Shown here piece by piece: positions 6,448 to 9,009 of a DNA stretch of 9,009 nt. The DNA comes from Deltaproteobacteria bacterium (GTDB lineage: Bacteria; Desulfobacterota; Dissulfuribacteria; Dissulfuribacterales; UBA3076), in the NCBI GenBank assembly GCA_030605675.1, contig JAUWHV010000046.1, positions 1 to 9,009 of the forward strand, read 5' to 3'. Position 1 is the stretch's first letter. Every line of letters starts with the position of its first letter. The notes under the pieces are model-generated. The model was not told where the DNA came from. It saw nothing but the letters and a program-made list of their open reading frames with translations, and ran no database searches. The position numbers and the translations under genes were made by a program.

Positions 6448-7208
6448 GAGTCGCCGGCATTAAAAGTATCCTGTTTGCCCTTCAATTTCTAACCATAATT
6501 CCACTGGCTCCCGGTTTGTCATTCAAAGACTCGGAGTTGAAGGCATCCCTTGCATTCTTTCCGTCAGTCGGCCTATTACTCGGTTGCCTGCTTGCAGGTT
6601 TTGACAGCACAGCAAGGGCTCTGTGGCCTCCATCTGTTGTGGGCGTAATGGATGTGGCCTTGCTGGCCTTTCTTACCAGGGGATTGCACCTGGATGGACT
6701 TGCTGACACGTCTGATGCCTTGGGAAGCGGGGCCGGGCCGGAAAAGGCCTTGAGTATCATGAAGGACAGCCACAGCGGGGCACTGGGAATCCTGGTCCTT
6801 ATACTCGTATTATTACTTAAGTCATCAGCCCTTGCGGTATTGTCCGGGATGGGGGCCTGGGAAGTAATGTTGCTGTGTCCCTGCCTGTCCCGTTGGGCCC
6901 TGAATGTCATGGCGTCGTCTTCAATCTATGCCCGGCCCGAAGGGGGCCTTGGCAAGGCCTTTGTGGGGCCTGGTACCAGGTGGACCCTGGCCCTGGCTGG
7001 TCCGACGGCCCTTGGTGCTGCGTGGTTTCTCTGGGGGCTATGGGGCATCTGGTTCTTTGCCGGGGTAGTAGCCTGGAGTCTGCTGATATCTTTATGGTTT
7101 AAAATAAGGCTTGGAGGTGTCACAGGGGATGTGCTTGGAGGCCACCTGGAAATATCCGAGACCTTGTTGTTCCTCGGTGCAGCAGCGGTTTGCAGAATTA
7201 ATTTCTGA
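6435..7208 (+). CDS. cobS: Adenosylcobinamide-GDP ribazoletransferase (cobalamin synthase)
   Basis: An integral inner-membrane enzyme that joins adenosylcobinamide-GDP to alpha-ribazole (or its phosphate), making adenosylcobalamin or its phosphate. Diagnostic motifs are GLHLDGLADTSDAL (83-96), with the acidic metal-binding residues, IMKDSHSGALG (108-118) and GGVTGDVLGGHLEISE (227-242). Several hydrophobic segments are visible, near 10-25, 37-56, 68-81, 117-138, 185-222 and 243-253. The length of 257 residues is normal. I use the GTG at 6435, which has GGAGG 11 bases upstream and lies inside the end of the biotin carrier gene. A rarer ATT at 6459, with AGGAG 8 bases upstream, is an alternative that would remove the overlap. 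The position implies cotranscription and perhaps translational coupling with the carboxylase genes. The cobC-like gene follows after 145 bases (172 if cobC begins at its second ATG). Confidence 0.93.
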   Translation: MGEVGVAGIKSILFALQFLTIIPLAPGLSFKDSELKASLAFFPSVGLLLGCLLAGFDSTARALWPPSVVGVMDVALLAFLTRGLHLDGLADTSDALGSGAGPEKALSIMKDSHSGALGILVLILVLLLKSSALAVLSGMGAWEVMLLCPCLSRWALNVMASSSIYARPEGGLGKAFVGPGTRWTLALAGPTALGAAWFLWGLWGIWFFAGVVAWSLLISLWFKIRLGGVTGDVLGGHLEISETLLFLGAAAVCRINF

Positions 7209-7353
7209 TTTCAAACGTTCATGACGGGGCCTTTCGTCACCCCCAAGCATAAAAATAATTAGCCACCCGCTCGCTACACTCGCTCGACATACACAGACGA
7301 ACACAGACAAAAGACCTTGTCCGTGTGTGTCCGTGTGGGTCTGTGGCTAATAA
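7209..7353 (+). other. Intergenic region between cobS and cobC with repeats, no clear terminator
   Basis: It holds a modest hairpin, TGACG (7222-7226) with CGTCA (7235-7239), not followed by a T-run and so not a convincing terminator. Next come two copies of CGCTCG (7268-7273 and 7281-7286) and then the 10-bp-repeat hairpin described separately. I see no cobalamin riboswitch box and no good promoter, so cobC may be read through from cobS. Confidence 0.45.
7291..7348 (+). repeat. Hairpin built from 10-bp tandem repeats
   Basis: The left arm is two copies of ACACAGACRA (7291-7300 and 7301-7310). The right side is three copies of a unit starting GTCYGTG (7319-7328, 7329-7338, 7339-7348). Positions 7291-7310 pair with 7317-7336 over 20 positions, with 16 standard pairs, one G-T and 3 mismatches, around a 6-base loop. 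The array ends in CTGTGGCTAA, 4 bases before the first possible cobC start. It looks like a dispersed intergenic repeat rather than a terminator, since no T-run follows. Confidence 0.65.
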
Positions 7354-7380
7354 ATGTATTTTCACGGCAAAATAGACTCA

Positions 7381-8025
7381 ATGAAAAAACCTACTCGTAT
7401 TATCCTGTTAAGACATGGGAAAGTAGAAAATGCAGGGGGTGTCTTCTATAGCCGGCAAGATGTATCTCTTTCAGACTCTGGCAGGAAGCAAAGCCTCGCC
7501 TTGGCGGATAGACTGAAAGACGTCCCTTTCAGCATGGTCTTTAGCAGCGATCTCAGTCGCTGTCTCTTTCTGGCAGAAGCAATTGCCGAGAAAAGAGGCC
7601 TTGTAGTGGATGCCAGATCAGAGTTAAGGGAAGTGGACTTTGGCCGTTGGTCCGGTCTTAGCTGGGAGGCCGTGGAAGCAAGATATCCCGGTGCCCTGTC
7701 AGAACGCATGGAAAAACTGGAGTCTTACAGACCACCGCGCGGGGAAAATCTGGCAGAAGTCGCTTTACGGGTATGGCGGATCGTAGAAAATGTCCTCAAG
7801 GAGTGCAAGGAAGAGACAGTGGCAATCGTAGGTCATGGTGGTGTAAACAGGGTCTTGATTGCAAAAGCGACGGGTCTTCCGCTTAACAACATATTTTCCC
7901 TTGAGCAGGATTTCGCTTGTGTCAACGTCCTGGATTTTTACCCGGATGGTCCGGTGACCTTACGTTTGCTGAACTGGTCAGCAGAGCCTACTTTCTCTCA
8001 GTCGAGGCCTTATCCAGGTCTATGA
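7381..8025 (+). CDS. cobC: Histidine phosphatase family protein, probable alpha-ribazole phosphatase
   Basis: A cytoplasmic phosphatase of the phosphoglycerate-mutase-like superfamily. Counting from the ATG at 7381 (214 residues) it has LLRHGKVE with the catalytic H12, SSDLSRC (55-61) with a second substrate-binding arginine, the general-acid region ELREVDFGRWSG (81-92) with E84, and VGHGG with the second catalytic H152. These fit CobC, which removes phosphate from alpha-ribazole phosphate or adenosylcobalamin phosphate in nucleotide-loop assembly. The neighbouring cobS supports this over a general phosphoglycerate mutase. I prefer ATG 7381 because family members start about 5-12 residues before RHG. 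ATG 7354 would add 9 residues and sits right against the repeat; neither has a strong ribosome binding site. The 3' end overlaps the converging regulator gene by 38 bases, encoding the last residues after NWSAEP, which are probably non-essential. Confidence 0.82.
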   Translation: MKKPTRIILLRHGKVENAGGVFYSRQDVSLSDSGRKQSLALADRLKDVPFSMVFSSDLSRCLFLAEAIAEKRGLVVDARSELREVDFGRWSGLSWEAVEARYPGALSERMEKLESYRPPRGENLAEVALRVWRIVENVLKECKEETVAIVGHGGVNRVLIAKATGLPLNNIFSLEQDFACVNVLDFYPDGPVTLRLLNWSAEPTFSQSRPYPGL

Positions 8026-9009
8026 TATTACTGTTGCCGGGGTAATCCCTGGTTACATAGCGAGTAACATTACTGATTTTTGTAATCAGATCACCAAGTT
8101 TTTCAATCTCCTGGCATATGGACTGCAGTATTCGAAAGTTCGGATCATTTTCACTTACACGATTCTTCAATAACTCACCCCATCCCAGGATAGACTGCAT
8201 AGGTTGGCTCAACTCATGGGCTGCTGAGCCTGCCATTTCAAAAGCGCCCTTAAGCCTTTCTTGCTTGAGAAGTACATCCTGTGCCTGTTTGATTTCAGTG
8301 ATATCCAGAGACAGTTCCGCAGCCTGTACGATATTTCCCTGGAGATCCTGGATAGGGATTACAGTCACCAGAAACCAGCGATCTGTTGTTGGATTCTGGT
8401 GCTCTACAGACTGGGTTTTGCCCGACGACAACGCTGTCTTGGCCGGACAGTGGGCACAAGGAAGACAATCCCGGGGAATAATCTCAGTGCAGAGCTGTCC
8501 TTGAGAGAAACCTTCTACTTTATACAGGTCTTGGGCTATTGAATTCATCCAGACCACGGTACGGTCTGAGTTCAGCAGGAGCAGAGCAGCTCTCATGCTC
8601 TCCGCAACCCTTTCCCATGTATACCTTTCTTGAGTCAGCCTTTGCTCCATAGCCCCCTTTTCCAAAGCCCTCTTTATATGCAGTTCCAACTCTTGGTTGT
8701 CAACCGGCTTCTCAAGATAGGTATATGCACCTTGTCGTACTGATTCGACCGCATCCTCCACTGTTCCATATGCAGTCATGATGATAATTGGGACGTGTGG
8801 ATCTCTGAGATGGATTTTTCTTATAAGATCCGAGCCGTTCAGGCCTTCCATTCGCTGATCAGTAAGCACTATTGAAAAGCTGCCTTGTTCAAAAACAGAC
8901 AGGGCCTCATGGGGATCTATACAGGCTACCACACGGTATCCCATAAGCCTTAAGCGGATCTGCATTACCTGCAGGATGTCACGGTCGTCGTCTACTACCA
9001 ATATCTGTG
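7988..9009 (-). CDS. Response regulator-PAS-HisKA signalling protein lacking an ATPase domain (5' end cut by window)
   Basis: The minus-strand frame runs off the right edge, with QI before LVVDDD, so the true start lies outside. The visible part has three domains, numbered from the TTG codon at 9001. A CheY-like receiver (1-115) has acidic D4-D6, phospho-acceptor D48 in LTDQRM, T76 and K98. A PAS domain (about 128-240) carries cysteines C171, C179, C182 and C185. A HisKA segment (about 245-315) has H-box AAHELSQP with H262. The chain ends about 20 residues after HisKA (IIDLDKASTERK) with TAG at 7990-7988, with no HATPase_c domain in this frame. It therefore cannot phosphorylate itself and probably takes phosphate from a partner kinase, serves as a phosphorelay or dimerisation element, or senses through PAS. 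The partner may lie to the right. The gene converges on cobC. Confidence 0.85.
   Translation of the reverse strand, partial: QILVVDDDRDILQVMQIRLRLMGYRVVACIDPHEALSVFEQGSFSIVLTDQRMEGLNGSDLIRKIHLRDPHVPIIIMTAYGTVEDAVESVRQGAYTYLEKPVDNQELELHIKRALEKGAMEQRLTQERYTWERVAESMRAALLLLNSDRTVVWMNSIAQDLYKVEGFSQGQLCTEIIPRDCLPCAHCPAKTALSSGKTQSVEHQNPTTDRWFLVTVIPIQDLQGNIVQAAELSLDITEIKQAQDVLLKQERLKGAFEMAGSAAHELSQPMQSILGWGELLKNRVSENDPNFRILQSICQEIEKLGDLITKISNVTRYVTRDYPGNSNIIDLDKASTERK

Noticed and set aside
7222..7239. Hairpin after cobS as an intrinsic terminator
   Set aside because: The stem has only five standard pairs and is followed by a C-rich run rather than T residues.
7209..7353. Cobalamin riboswitch expected near cob genes
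   Set aside because: No B12-box core or surrounding fold is seen here or in 1631-2073, and the operon leader is too short to hold one.

Overview
The window holds seven genes or gene fragments and two structured intergenic regions. It suggests a Gram-negative anaerobe of the Desulfobacterota (former Deltaproteobacteria). The grounds are an alpha/beta-fused carboxyltransferase cluster, de novo type cobalamin assembly genes and a receiver-PAS-HisKA protein without an ATPase domain. This placement comes from remembered family distribution, not a search.

Layout: positions 1-94 may hold the tail of a plus-strand gene entering from the left. A minus-strand gene (89-1630) encodes the bifunctional NAD(P)HX epimerase/dehydratase. 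A 443-base divergent intergenic region (1631-2073) follows. It contains a 9-bp tandem repeat, a run of three strong hairpins and a near-consensus sigma70 promoter (TTGACC, 17 bases, TATAAA) facing right. From that promoter runs a compact plus-strand unit: biotin carboxylase (2074-3489), a fused alpha+beta carboxyltransferase (3507-5786), a two-domain biotin carrier protein (5803-6447), and cobS (6435-7208), which overlaps the carrier gene by 13 bases. A 145-base gap with a hairpin built from 10-bp repeats separates cobS from a cobC-like phosphatase (to 8025). On the minus strand, converging with cobC and overlapping it by 38 bases, is a response regulator/PAS/HisKA protein whose start lies beyond the right edge.

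How they work together: the first three operon genes supply all parts of a biotin-dependent acyl-CoA carboxylase, probably acetyl-CoA carboxylase for fatty acid synthesis. Biotin carboxylase charges the carrier's biotin with CO2 and the fused carboxyltransferase passes it to the acyl-CoA. cobS and cobC are the last steps of cobalamin nucleotide-loop assembly. The repair enzyme fixes damaged NAD(P)H and the regulator is unrelated signalling.

The most unusual content is the carboxylase. Its carboxyltransferase has alpha before beta, its zinc ribbon lacks the expected first cysteine, its carrier has a degenerate second barrel domain and a non-standard biotinylation motif, and its biotin carboxylase is altered next to the active site. 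I see no phage, CRISPR, RNA gene or intact insertion sequence.
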